Positions 36,080 to 44,376 of a stretch of 64,000 bases of DNA are shown here, piece after piece. Position 1 is the first letter of the stretch; the number at the start of each line of letters is the position of its first letter. Below the pieces are notes generated by a model. The model made no database searches. It was not told the DNA's origin and worked only from the letters and a program-made list of their open reading frames with translations. The DNA is from DATLLN01 sp963720885 (lineage in GTDB: Bacteria > Actinomycetota > Thermoleophilia > Gaiellales > JAICJC01): contig CAVRGW010000005.1 in NCBI GenBank assembly GCA_963720885.1, positions 1,116,001 to 1,180,000 of the forward strand, in the 5' to 3' direction. Both the position numbers and the translations under genes were made by a program.

Positions 36080-36542
36080 CCGGTCGCCGCTCCGCCGCTG
36101 GCTGGTGAGGATCGGCGTCGCTCTGGCGGCTGGTCTCGTGCTGATCCAGCTGATCCCCTACGGGCACAGCCACACGAACCCAGCCACGACGAAGGAACCG
36201 GCATGGGACTCGCCGCAGACGCGGTCGCTCTTCATGGCGTCCTGCGGCGATTGCCACTCAAACCGGACGTCATGGCCGTGGTACACGAACATCGCGCCCG
36301 TCTCGTGGCTCACCCAACGAGACGTCGACGGTGGACGCGCCGCCTTCAACGTCTCCAACTGGGACCAGCCACAGGACGTCAGCGCCCAGGACATCGCCGA
36401 GACCATCCGAGACGGCAGCATGCCGCCCTGGTTCTACACGCCGCTACACCCGGCCGCGAAGCTCTCAAACAGCGAACAGCAGCGGCTTATCGCAGGCATG
36501 ACCCGCACCCTGGCCGCCTCGCCACCCCTTGGCGGCGGCTAG
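36066..36542 (+). CDS. haem-binding-domain cytochrome-like protein
   Basis: 158 residues, membrane-anchored by one N-terminal helix (VRIGVALAAGLVLIQLIPYG). The haem site CGDCH is followed by SNRTSWPWYTNIAPVSWL, and MPPWFYTPLHPAAKLS matches the Haem_bd family. Overlaps the ATPase gene by 14 bp. Probably a periplasm-side electron carrier or haem-bound sensor. Confidence 0.88.
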   Translation: MSGSDRSPLRRWLVRIGVALAAGLVLIQLIPYGHSHTNPATTKEPAWDSPQTRSLFMASCGDCHSNRTSWPWYTNIAPVSWLTQRDVDGGRAAFNVSNWDQPQDVSAQDIAETIRDGSMPPWFYTPLHPAAKLSNSEQQRLIAGMTRTLAASPPLGGG

Positions 36543-36856
36543 CGCCGCCGGCCGCTCGAACACCCGGGTCGCGCCCGCCAAGAAGATGCAGGCGCGCCTG
36601 GCCGGGCAAGCCGCTCTTCAACGACTGGGTCGCGGGGCGGACTCAGGCCGTCCGCTCCGATATTGCGGATCGGCAAGCCGGGCTGCAGCGAGGGGTGCGC
36701 TCTCCTCTCGCGGGAGGTGGTATGCCGCGTGTTCGGGCGTCTCATCGTCGGGGACGACCAGCGATTCTCGATGCCGGCAGTACGCGAACCGTGATAGTGC
36801 TTGGTGTCGACGGCACCCAGCGCACCCGCGGGCAAGCACTCGAGCAAGGAGACGCG
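36543..36856. other. intergenic stretch, no gene seen
   Basis: 314 bp between the haem protein stop and the next Shine-Dalgarno site. Open frames here have no start signal or recognisable content. Confidence 0.5.
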
Positions 36857-37150
36857 ATGTCGGACACCCCCAGGAAGTTCACGGTCGATGATGCCCGCCG
36901 GATCGGTGAGCAGATCGGCATCGATTGGACGACCTCGCCCTTCGATCCGGAGCAGTTCCGGCTCGGCCTGGCTGTCGAACTGGAGCACGGCAGCCGCGAT
37001 CCCGAAACGAACGTGACCGGCGATGACGAGGTTGCGACCGGCAAGATCGCCTGGGCACACCTGAAGGAGATCGCCGACTACTACACGCGCCTGAACGCGA
37101 TGGAGGCGGCGGCCGAGGCGGAAGCAACAGGCCAGCCTCCCGTCCAGTGA
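36857..37150 (+). CDS. DUF5661-like small protein
   Basis: 97 residues: DARRIGEQIGIDW, then FDPEQFRLGLAVELEHGSRD and KIAWAHLKEIADYYTRLNAME, which fits DUF5661 proteins of unknown function. AAGGAG lies 6 nt before the ATG at 36857; longer upstream frames are not supported. Confidence 0.82.
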   Translation: MSDTPRKFTVDDARRIGEQIGIDWTTSPFDPEQFRLGLAVELEHGSRDPETNVTGDDEVATGKIAWAHLKEIADYYTRLNAMEAAAEAEATGQPPVQ

Positions 37151-37232
37151 GGGCCGCGGATCTTCTGATCGGGCGCTGACATCAACGCTCACGCCGCCTG
37201 TGCTCCTGGCAAGTAGGTCGAGGTCTACCTGG

Positions 37233-37850
37233 ATGGAGATGAGTGAGAGCACTGAACCCGATCACGCCCCGGCGGCGGTAGATCTGTTCTGGTTGCCGCT
37301 CGGCGCGGGCGGATACTCAGTCCGGCTCAACGGCCGGGTCTTCGAGGCTGTTGCGGCCCGTGTTCAGCACCGCTCCGCACGGGATCTGTACCACGCGGCT
37401 CTCGAGTTGAGGCTTCCATCTCGTGGGCGGTTCGTGGTCGAGCAGGCGCCCATCCCGGACGCGCACGGCGAGCGACGCGGAGTCGTAGTTGAAGGCCCCG
37501 TCGGGGCTCGATGGGCTGGACGACTGCGCCTGTTCCGGTACGAAGTTCGCCGCTGGCACGAGGGCGTGATCCCCGACATAGCGGAGGCCGTAGACAGTCC
37601 GCAGAGGCTCACCACCGATCCCGTTGTCGCACAAACGATCTGGGACGACCTGCCGAAGCTTCCGACGCCCGTCTGGGGCCGCGACGAGCTCCGCACCGGC
37701 GAGATGTGGAACTCGAACTCGATCATCTCGTGGTTGATCACGCGGAGCGGTCTCCAGGTTGAGTCGATCCGACCGCCGGCCGGTGGACGAGCTCCCGGAT
37801 GGCACGCAGGCATCGTTGTTGCGCGTCGCGACAGATCGACTCCCGCCTAA
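37233..37850 (+). CDS. hypothetical protein, about 205 aa
   Basis: Soluble protein with no recognised domain. Notable segments: DLFWLPLGAGGYSVRLNGRVFEA near the start, and MWNSNSIISWLITRSG near the end, which resembles proteins with an Asn-Ser-rich catalytic-type turn. Two close ATGs (37233, 37239). The wording of the segments suggests a real enzyme-like domain, but I do not recognise the family. Confidence 0.65.
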   Translation: MEMSESTEPDHAPAAVDLFWLPLGAGGYSVRLNGRVFEAVAARVQHRSARDLYHAALELRLPSRGRFVVEQAPIPDAHGERRGVVVEGPVGARWAGRLRLFRYEVRRWHEGVIPDIAEAVDSPQRLTTDPVVAQTIWDDLPKLPTPVWGRDELRTGEMWNSNSIISWLITRSGLQVESIRPPAGGRAPGWHAGIVVARRDRSTPA

Positions 37851-38042
37851 GACGCGCGGCGCTTCAGCGGCAGCCGCCCCTCGGCGACGAGGCCGAGGCG
37901 CTGCTCCGACGAGCCGCCCTCCTTGCTTGTCCGGCTGGCTGCCGGGGACGTGGTTGGGCCAAGCTTCCTGGCGTCCGCCGGCCGGCACCGATCCGGGGGG
38001 CCGTGGGCTGCCGCTGGCCGGGCGCTGCCACGTCGTCGGCGT

Positions 38043-38080
38043 GCGCGCCGGAGTGGAGGCTCCAGTCCACTCCGGCGCGC
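38043..38080. terminator. strong 15-bp hairpin
   Basis: GCGCGCCGGAGTGGA (38043-38057) pairs perfectly with TCCACTCCGGCGCGC (38066-38080) over an 8-nt loop. No T-run. It lies 190 bp after the previous gene, in a 400-bp gene-free stretch, and may end that transcript or belong to the hairpin array that follows. Confidence 0.55.
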
Positions 38081-38251
38081 GGCCGGCCGACCGTATCGAC
38101 AGATCCCGAGTCGGTCGGAAATCGGCGCTATCAAGAGCACCCGGGGGGACTAGGGGAGGCTGCTCCTTCCGCGTCGACCCTAGTATCCCGTCAGCACATG
38201 AGCCAGTTCTGAACGTGGAGTGAGGAGTTTCTCAGGCGCCCAAGCCGGTGT

Positions 38252-38583
38252 AACCGTCACCGGACGGTTCCCTTGTCAGTTCGACCGCTCAAAGCACTAA
38301 GCGGGACCGAGGCGGCAACAAGCGGGGCGCGCACAGAGAACTCAACCCACTCTGCTGGGGCTATCCCAGCGCGGGTCATAGCCAAACCAGCATCGGAACG
38401 TTGGGCACTAACCACCTCCCAGTGCCCAAACCCAGCCGAAACCACCCATACTCGGGAGCCCGCTCCAGCAGCGGGCTTCCGCGTCTCCGGGCCAATCGCT
38501 CGGAGACGGGAAATCAGCCGCGTGGCCACCTTTGGCCACTTTCAGCAGGGACAACCACGCGCCCCCGTCAAGCGGGAGACGGG
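38252..38583. ncRNA. candidate structured RNA: array of eight hairpins
   Basis: Within 332 bp there are eight perfect stems: AACCGTC (38252/38263), CCGCT (38285/38300), GCTGGG (38354/38365), TTGGGCACT (38401/38421), AGCCCGCT (38457/38470), CGTCTCCG (38482/38501), GTGGCCA (38522/38533) and CCCGTC (38564/38578). No convincing protein frame runs through. This density is far above background and fits a structured non-coding RNA, or a single-strand origin or transfer origin of a mobile element. Strand is undecided. A tiny membrane-protein gene on the minus strand ends 19 bp away. Confidence 0.4.
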
Positions 38584-38601
38584 AACCCGGGTGCCTTGGC
38601 G

Positions 38602-38682
38602 TTAGCGTCGGATGTTGGACAGGCGCTCTCGCTGGGTGTAGAGAACGATCGCGACGACGACGATAAGAAGGATCCAGAGCAT
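38602..38682 (-). CDS. tiny membrane protein, 26 aa
   Basis: GGAGG stands 5 nt before ATG at 38682. The product MLWILLIVVVAIVLYTQRER plus LSNIRR is one hydrophobic helix with a basic tail, so inserted with the tail inside. It is too short for normal gene finding. Ribosome site plus topology support it. Confidence 0.55.
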   Translation of the reverse strand: MLWILLIVVVAIVLYTQRERLSNIRR

Positions 38683-38886
38683 GTAGGCCTCCAGCCGGGA
38701 CGGTGTAACGACCGGTGTCGTTGGTCAGGCGGGGCGCGGAAGGCTTCTGGGTCGCGCTTAGCTGGATAGTAGCGTGGCTGGTGCTTTCCCCTCAGGCAAT
38801 TGGCGCCCGAAAACGGCGACACGGGGAGCGCGAAGGGTCGAGCCGGTCCCGTCTCCAGAGATCGACCGTGTAGAGTGGGTGCAGTT

Positions 38887-39081
38887 GTGAAGACACGATC
38901 AGGCAACCGCAGCTGGACGATGGGTGGCTACTCGGATGCCTGGGCCGCAAAGTCACGTCGCATCGAACCGGCGATGCCGGGACGCTGCACACGCTGCGGT
39001 ACGCATCTCTCGATCTACCGGAACGTCGGAGAAACGCAGTGCGCGCCGTGCGAGTCGGCTCGCAGCCACGTCGCCAGCTAG
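38887..39081 (+). CDS. small zinc-ribbon protein, 64 aa
   Basis: GTG at 38887 lies 10 nt after TAGAGT (38871-38876), a leaderless-type start; ATG at 38920 is an alternative. The chain holds GRCTRCGTHLSIYRNVGETQCAPC, a four-Cys zinc ribbon (given in full it is CxxC-x17-CxxC). Function unknown; such proteins often bind nucleic acid. Confidence 0.45.
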   Translation: MKTRSGNRSWTMGGYSDAWAAKSRRIEPAMPGRCTRCGTHLSIYRNVGETQCAPCESARSHVAS

Positions 39082-39226
39082 CGTGACGCACAGCCTCAAC
39101 GGTGAAGCGCGGCCAGATGCGGCGTCAGGACGTGTAGGTGAGTGCGCTGGTCGTGGGGACGGGGAACTCCGCCGGCCGGGCCCGCGAGCGACTCATCAGT
39201 GACCTTCCTCAGCGTAGAAGGAGTCG

Positions 39227-39622
39227 TCAACCCGCCTGATGCTCTCGGCGCAACGCCTCGATCTGCCGCCGGTCCCGCTTTGTCGGTCGCCGGCCGTTGG
39301 CATCGGCGCCACGAGGGTGTGACAGCCGCCGCTCGTCGGCAGCTCGCTCCCGCTCGTCGACCGACTCGGCCGTCTCCCGATACAGCGCCGTGGCTACTCG
39401 GGCCGAACCCCGCTTGTCCGCGACTCCGCGAACGATGACAGTCCGGCGCGTGTCGCTGAGTCGTACCTCGACGATGTCGGCTGTGCGGACGTCCTTGGCG
39501 GGCTTCACTCGCTCGCCGTTCATCCGCACCCGGCCGCCGAGGACGGCCGCCGTTGCCGCGGACCGGGTCTTGAAGAACCGTGCCGCCCAGAGCCACTTGT
39601 CGATACGGACAGTCTCCGCCAC
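39227..39622 (-). CDS. S4-domain RNA-binding protein (Hsp15-like)
   Basis: 131 residues. The S4 fold covers residues 5-65: VRIDKWLWAARFFKTRSAAT and GGRVRMNGERVKPAKDVR. The tail is basic and ends with KRDRRQIEALRREHQAG, as in Hsp15/HslR proteins that bind the 50S subunit with stalled nascent chains. Confidence 0.88.
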   Translation of the reverse strand: MAETVRIDKWLWAARFFKTRSAATAAVLGGRVRMNGERVKPAKDVRTADIVEVRLSDTRRTVIVRGVADKRGSARVATALYRETAESVDERERAADERRLSHPRGADANGRRPTKRDRRQIEALRREHQAG

Positions 39623-39675
39623 GGAACCGAAATGCTCTCACGAATGACCGAGGGAAGAGCGGCTGATGGCCTTGA

Positions 39676-39918
39676 CTAGTGCAACTCCGAGTGCGTGGCC
39701 AGGGTGTATGACCGGCCAACGGCGATTGAATAGTCGATCCGGTTGCAGAGGCGGTGGGCAAGCACGGCGTTGTCGACGGTTCTCTGGCCACCCTCTCGTT
39801 TCGCGCGCGGGAAATGTTCGTGAGTCGGCGACCAGTCGGTGTTGTTTTCGGCCCGCTCGAAATGACAGGCACCACCCAGCTCTTCGGGACAGAAGCACTC
39901 GGGCATCTTGCACGCCAC
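39676..39918 (-). CDS. small HNH-like protein
   Basis: 80 residues, GTG start. CFCPEELGGACHFE, then DWSPTHEHFPRAKREGG and NAVLAHRLCNRIDY: a Cys/His arrangement like small HNH-type proteins common in actinobacteria and their phages. The frame is open upstream of the GTG without a better start. Could be an active small nuclease or a remnant. Confidence 0.55.
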   Translation of the reverse strand: MACKMPECFCPEELGGACHFERAENNTDWSPTHEHFPRAKREGGQRTVDNAVLAHRLCNRIDYSIAVGRSYTLATHSELH

Positions 39919-40075
39919 CTGCGTGATATACCCGAGCTCTGCGGCCGTGATCAGTATGCCCTTGACGCCCAGGCCCTGAGCTTCCTGGCCGCTTCTGCAC
40001 CTCGTGCAGGGTCCGGCAGTGGTCGAGGCACGCGAAGAGTCTATCGACCCCCCAACGTTCCCCCTACGGTTTCGG

Positions 40076-40267
40076 TCAGTCGCCGAGCCGGCGCTCGATC
40101 AGCTGGTTCAGCTGGCGAGCGAGGAGCGTTGTCAGCACGGCAACGCCGATGTAGGCGGCCCACTGCTTCTTGGTCACGACGTTGCGATCGGACTTGGTCT
40201 TGCGCGCACGCATCGTGCCCGTCACGGCGGGCTTGACCACCAGGTTGGCGATATCAGCTGCACTCAT
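40076..40267 (-). CDS. small single-span membrane protein, 63 aa
   Basis: GGAGG 8 nt before ATG at 40267. A basic cytoplasmic part (MRARKTKSDRNVVTKKQW) precedes the helix AAYIGVAVLTTLLA and a short amphipathic tail. Unknown function. Confidence 0.6.
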   Translation of the reverse strand: MSAADIANLVVKPAVTGTMRARKTKSDRNVVTKKQWAAYIGVAVLTTLLARQLNQLIERRLGD

Positions 40268-40459
40268 CAGTTCTGCCTCCGTCGAGATCGACACGATTGG
40301 ATTCACATGCCCGGCGCACCGCGCGAGCGAAACACGCGGGCCCGCCGCGACCCCGCGCACGAAGGCGCGAGGTCGCGACCTGTCGCCGCTCCGTCTAGAG
40401 GTGGCGACCGGGTCTTCCTTCCCCGCCAGATGCACGGCGTCGTTGGTGCGCCGGGGCGG

Positions 40460-40789
40460 CTAGCCGTCGTCGAGCTTCTCGGTGACGTACTCCGCGGCCT
40501 CGCCGGTCTTCTCGACGACGAGGTACAGCCGAGTCCGCAAGACCACGATCTCGATCTCGGCGACCTGGTGCCCGGGCTTCACGATGAACTGGGTCTGCTT
40601 CGCGCGCACGGTTTCGAACTCGTGCGCCGAGATCGGGACCCGCTCGGCGCAGTCGCGATCGGAGCACTCGCAGTAGAACTCGATCGGCCCGGAGCCGCGA
40701 CCCTGCCGCTCGGCCGTGTCATCGATGCGATCATTGGCTTTGCGGAACAGCACCTCGTTCATCGCAAGCCGCTCCTCCCGCGAACGCAT
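40460..40789 (-). CDS. small Cys-containing protein, unknown, 109 aa
   Basis: MRSREERLAMNEVLFRKAN at the N-terminus, then IEFYCECSDRDCAERVPIS and FIVKPGHQVAEIEIVV. This arrangement (E-V-x-F-R-x-x-N ... C-E-C-x-x-x-x-C) is seen in a small actinobacterial family of unknown function; the three Cys may bind a metal. ATG at 40789 chosen on conservation. Confidence 0.7.
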   Translation of the reverse strand: MRSREERLAMNEVLFRKANDRIDDTAERQGRGSGPIEFYCECSDRDCAERVPISAHEFETVRAKQTQFIVKPGHQVAEIEIVVLRTRLYLVVEKTGEAAEYVTEKLDDG

Positions 40790-40827
40790 GGCGCGATCGT
40801 ACCCTGGCACCGGGCTCGCCGGCGGCC

Positions 40828-41142
40828 TCAGAGCGTGCGGGACGACCAGAGCAGCGCCGCCAGCACCACGCTGGTCACGGACACCACCAGGCCGATGATC
40901 CACGCCGCCACGTCCTGGGTGCCGAGAATGGCGGCGATCGCCACGGAGATGCCGACGATGCCGCAGGTCGCGACGAGACGTACGGCGGCCGACTCGGCCC
41001 CACGCCGCGGCCGGTGCCGCCTGTTGAGGAACGGCACGGCCGGTGCGTCGAGGTCAGGCGAGTGATCGGCCGGCGCCTCGAGATCAGGCGGCCGATCGGC
41101 GGTCGCGTCGAGCGGGTCATCGGGCGAGGGTGCGTCGGTCAC
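40828..41142 (-). CDS. two-span membrane protein, 104 aa
   Basis: An acidic, Pro/Asp-rich N-terminal half (PDDPLDATADRPPDLEAPAD) and two C-terminal helices (LVATCGIVGISVAIAAIL; WIIGLVVSVTSVVLAALL). No family recognised. Confidence 0.6.
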   Translation of the reverse strand: MTDAPSPDDPLDATADRPPDLEAPADHSPDLDAPAVPFLNRRHRPRRGAESAAVRLVATCGIVGISVAIAAILGTQDVAAWIIGLVVSVTSVVLAALLWSSRTL

Positions 41143-41201
41143 GGAGTCTCAGTGCCCCATTGTACGCGCCGCGAACCCTCCCGCTTGCGCGAGGTCCGCG
41201 G

Positions 41202-41507
41202 TCAGGAGGCGCGCGCCGTGCGCGCGGGCTGGAGCAGGGCGAGGATCTCCTCGCGGCTCATCTGCGCGAGCCGCCGCTCCGGGACGCCCCGCGTGGCGGC
41301 CATCGTATAGAGCGGCTGGCGGGGAAGACCCTCCAGATCCTCACCCAGCCATCGCCCGGCATCGGTCGCCGGATCGCCGTCACGCATCTCCGGAACCGGC
41401 GGAGAGGGCTGCGCCATCGGAGGCGGATCCGGCGGACGCCGGACGGTTGCGGCCACGGCGGTGGTCGCGAGAGCGACGGCTGAGGTGATCGTTGGGCGAC
41501 GAATCAT
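41202..41507 (-). CDS. hypothetical secreted protein, 101 aa
   Basis: ATG at 41507 begins a short hydrophobic stretch (TSAVALATTAVAATV) after MIRRPTI, like a Sec signal or anchor. The rest is Pro-rich and then acidic/basic helical (GRWLGEDLEGL; MSREEILALLQPAR). No clear Shine-Dalgarno site. Moderate support. Confidence 0.45.
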   Translation of the reverse strand: MIRRPTITSAVALATTAVAATVRRPPDPPPMAQPSPPVPEMRDGDPATDAGRWLGEDLEGLPRQPLYTMAATRGVPERRLAQMSREEILALLQPARTARAS

Positions 41508-41600
41508 GGTCTGGCGGCTCGCTGTACCCACCGGTGACGGCGGCCAAACCGTTCTTGAATTTCGAACCAGACGCCTCGGTTCGGCGTCATAGCGGGTGAG

Positions 41601-41927
41601 ATGACCGTGCGGTCGCTGTCGATGGCGCTTGCGGGTGTCCTGCTCGTCTGCCCCGGATGTCTGGGCGGATCGACGACGCCCTCGACCTCATCGAGCGACG
41701 CCGTGCCCGCGCGGCTGGTCACGTTCGCCGATCGCGGGCTGTCATTCAGCTACCCCGCCTCGTGGCGCCGCTACAGGTGGCAGTTCACGACCAGCTTCTC
41801 CGACGCCATCGTGCGCCCGCGCCGTGCTACGGCTGCGGTCGGCCGACGTCGCGTCACGAATCCTGAGGATCGGCCGTCGCGGGCTAGCATCAGCGGGCGC
41901 CCGGCGCGCCGCGCAACCTCGCCATGA
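41601..41927 (+). pseudogene. truncated lipoprotein
   Basis: Starts MTVRSLSMALAGVLLVCPGC with a lipobox, then LVTFADRGLSFSYPASWRRY, the first part of a PsbP/MOG1-like secreted domain. After about 41812 the frame turns to Arg-rich filler and the domain is lost. Likely a broken gene abutting the phosphoribosyltransferase start at 41924. Confidence 0.4.
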
Positions 41928-42451
41928 ACCTCGCCGATCAGCTCGTCGCACGGATCGACTGGATCGACGGTCACGCCAACGTCTGGCGGGCGTTCTCTGA
42001 CCCGGCGCTCTTCCGGCACCTGATCGCGGCGCTCGCGGACCCCTTCCGCGACACTGGGATCACCCACGTCGCCGGCATCGAGGCACGCGGTTTCATCCTC
42101 GGCGCGGCCGTCGCCGCCGACCTCGGCATCGGCTTCGTCGCGATTCGCAAGGACGGCGGCCTGCTCCCCGGCCCCAAGCACGCGGGCACGACGCCGCCGG
42201 ACTACCGCGGCAACGCGACCCGCCTGCGCCTCCAGCAGGATGCGCTGTCGCCGGCCGACACCGTTCTGCTGGTCGACGACTGGTTCGAGACCGGCAGCCA
42301 GGCTCTGACCGCCGTCTCGCTGATCGAGCGGACGGGCGCGCACTACGCCGGCGCCAGCATCATCGTCGACCAGCTCCGACCCACCGCCCGCCGACGGCTC
42401 GAGCCGGTGCGTGCCGTGCTTCGCCACGACCAGCTACGGCCGGCGAGCTGA
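41924..42451 (+). CDS. phosphoribosyltransferase (adenine PRTase-like)
   Basis: 175 residues. GIEARGFILGAAVAADLGIGFVAIRK is the APRT-type dimer/flexible-loop region and VLLVDDWFETGSQALTA is the PRPP-binding loop (usual form D-D-x-x-x-T-G). Trp-Phe-Glu inside the PRPP loop is unusual; APRT normally has Leu-Leu-Ala-Thr-Gly. Base salvage is likely but the substrate is uncertain. Confidence 0.8.
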   Translation: MNLADQLVARIDWIDGHANVWRAFSDPALFRHLIAALADPFRDTGITHVAGIEARGFILGAAVAADLGIGFVAIRKDGGLLPGPKHAGTTPPDYRGNATRLRLQQDALSPADTVLLVDDWFETGSQALTAVSLIERTGAHYAGASIIVDQLRPTARRRLEPVRAVLRHDQLRPAS

Positions 42452-42587
42452 CGACCGCTCAGCCGGGACAGGCGACGTCGGCAGGGGCAATCAACGCGAG
42501 CAGCGCGAATCGGTGGAGCACACCCACACCGTGCCCTCAACGAGGGGTACGCGCATCCCTCGGCTGGGCGGTAACCCCCGGGTCCGC

Positions 42588-43229
42588 TCAGACCACGGTG
42601 AGGGCGATCGCGACAACGGCGAGCGCGCTTACGGCGCCCACCCATCGGTCCACCGCTCCCGGCGTGATGATCCGGGTCGAGATCTCGCCGGGGTCGCCGC
42701 CCCGGTCGACCAGCACGGCACCGGCAACGGCGAGCAGCGAGCGGCCCAGCCCGAAGCCGATCCCCAGGGCGAGCGCGGCCCGCCAGCCGGCGGCGGCGCT
42801 GAGCGCGAGCAACGCGTAGACCAGCGGCGTGGTCAGGTGGGTGATCACGCCGACGCCGAGCAGGTAGCCGAAGTACACGCGCCCGACGCGGGTCGACATC
42901 GCCCACTCCCGGTTCGCCTGGACGCCCGAGCGATCGAACGGAAACCCGGTGCGCCCGCTCAGATGCCAGACCAGCGCCAGGGCCGCCAGCACCGCCGCCG
43001 CGACCGCCCACCACCAGCCGTCGAGCAGCCCGCCGATCCCCGCGGCGATCAGCGCGATCGTCGCCCCACCCGCGCAGGCGCCGGTTGTGAAGGCGCCTGC
43101 GGCTCGTACTCGGGTGAGAGGGTCACGCCCTCCCGACGCGATCAGGTACGCGTTTGCCGCTCAGCCAGAGCGGCTGTCCAGCAGCCCGACGACGATGCCG
43201 AAGCCCGCCGCCGCGACCAGCTCGATCAC
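42588..43229 (-). pseudogene. membrane protein with in-frame TGA
   Basis: GTG at 43229 overlaps the upstream stop (GTGA), a solid coupling signal. The frame is membrane-like throughout (VIELVAAAGFGIVVGLL...FTTGACAGGATIALIAAGIGG...YLLGVGVITHLTTPLVYALL), but codon 23 is TGA (43161-43163) between SRSG and AANAYLIASGG; Trp would fit. 214 codons in total. Nonsense mutation or read error. Last gene of the Mau-like operon. Confidence 0.6.
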
Positions 43230-43789
43230 CGGGCGGCTCCGGCCAGCCGGCTCCATGAGGTCTCAGGATCTCCGGTGTCGAGAGCCATCACCCCGGTGGC
43301 GACGGCATCCGGCGCGAGCCGGCAGCCACCGATCACGGTCTGCGTCGTCTTGTAGCTGATGCAGATGTGACCCGACTTCTCGCAACCCGACGTCTTGCAA
43401 TCGCAGCAGGTGGTCTGGACCCGCACGAGGCCGTTGGACGTGCACTTCTTGGTCGTGCACGTCCAGCAGCCGGTGCCGCTCCACGTCGCGGCCCGGCCCA
43501 GGCAGTGCTTGCCGTCGTTCTTGCAGGTCGCGCCGGTGCCGCAGCGGCAGGCGGCCGGCCGGCTGCTGACGTTGCAGCACTGGCCGTTCCCGCATCCGCG
43601 CGGGCAGCCGAGGCCGGTCGGGCTCTCGCAGTGGCTGGCGTAGCCGAACGCCTCGGTCGGCGAAACCAGCTTGCCGGCGGCGGCGAAGGCAACGCCGGCG
43701 AAGGTCGCGTTGGCGGCTCGGCGGAGGAAGTGGCGGCGGTTGACGGCCACGGCGAGCCTGGTGCTGAGTCCACGAACCTGATCGGTCAC
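43226..43789 (-). CDS. Tat-exported Cys-rich protein (Mau-associated)
   Basis: 187 residues with a twin-arginine signal (NRRHFLRRAANATFAGVAFA) and then 18 Cys in about 105 residues (GCPRGCGNGQCCN, GCWTCTTKKC, TTCCDCKTSGC). GTG start overlaps the MauD-like stop as GTGA. In methylamine utilisation, MauE and MauD help form the disulphides of the Cys-rich small subunit MauA; this protein occupies that place, but its sequence is not clearly MauA and no large subunit gene is adjacent. Confidence 0.75.
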   Translation of the reverse strand: MTDQVRGLSTRLAVAVNRRHFLRRAANATFAGVAFAAAGKLVSPTEAFGYASHCESPTGLGCPRGCGNGQCCNVSSRPAACRCGTGATCKNDGKHCLGRAATWSGTGCWTCTTKKCTSNGLVRVQTTCCDCKTSGCEKSGHICISYKTTQTVIGGCRLAPDAVATGVMALDTGDPETSWSRLAGAAR

Positions 43790-44376
43790 GGCGCTGCGCC
43801 CCTTTCGACGGTGATGACACGAGGCGCGGGCAGCGCCTCGGCGAGCTGGTCTTCGACATCTCGACGGGAGTTGATCAATCGCTTGGACACGATCACGCCG
43901 TCGGCGGCCACGAGGAACGCGAATGGCACCGCGGACACGTCCCACTGCTCGTGTGCCGCGTCGTCGGGCACGGTGCCGACCGTCCACCCGGGCGCGTCGT
44001 CCACGGGCCGGTCGCGCCGCGGCTTGGCGCTGCCGTCCACCCAGGCGAACTCGACGCCCTGCCACTGCTCGGGCAGCGTCTGCAGCTCCCCGGCGAGGTC
44101 GACGCAGATCGAGCAACTGGGCAGCGCGAACACCATCAGCCGCGCGCGCAGGCCGTTCGGCGCGCCGCCCCACGTCAGGCCGTGCTCGGCGCCGTCCAGC
44201 CCCTCGAGGGCGACGGCCGGCGCGCGGCTACCGACGTCCAGGCCCTGCATCGAGACCTGGGTGTGCGGCGCCAGGTAGCTCATCCCGAACTGGCGGTAGA
44301 GCAGCAGCACCAGTCCAAGCAACCCGGCGACCAGGATCCAGAGCAGGACGTACGACACCCAGAATGCGTCGCTCAT
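43786..44376 (-). CDS. MauD/TlpA-like membrane thioredoxin
   Basis: 196 residues: one N-terminal helix (YVLLWILVAGLLGLVLLLY), then a thioredoxin-like domain with the active-site motif PSCSIC and the cis-Pro at VSAVPFAFLVA. ATG at 44376 overlaps the MauE-like stop (ATGA). Likely an extracytoplasmic thiol oxidoreductase handling the Cys-rich partner. Confidence 0.82.
   Translation of the reverse strand: MSDAFWVSYVLLWILVAGLLGLVLLLYRQFGMSYLAPHTQVSMQGLDVGSRAPAVALEGLDGAEHGLTWGGAPNGLRARLMVFALPSCSICVDLAGELQTLPEQWQGVEFAWVDGSAKPRRDRPVDDAPGWTVGTVPDDAAHEQWDVSAVPFAFLVAADGVIVSKRLINSRRDVEDQLAEALPAPRVITVERGAAP

Noticed and set aside
38257..38529. Frames through the hairpin array on both strands
   Set aside because: No start signal, no domain, and the sequence is dominated by perfect stems.
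38252..38583. CRISPR or integron attC array
   Set aside because: Stems differ in sequence and spacing, and no direct repeats or attC core sites occur.
43226..43789. Definite methylamine dehydrogenase small subunit
   Set aside because: Cys spacing does not clearly match MauA and no large-subunit gene is adjacent.
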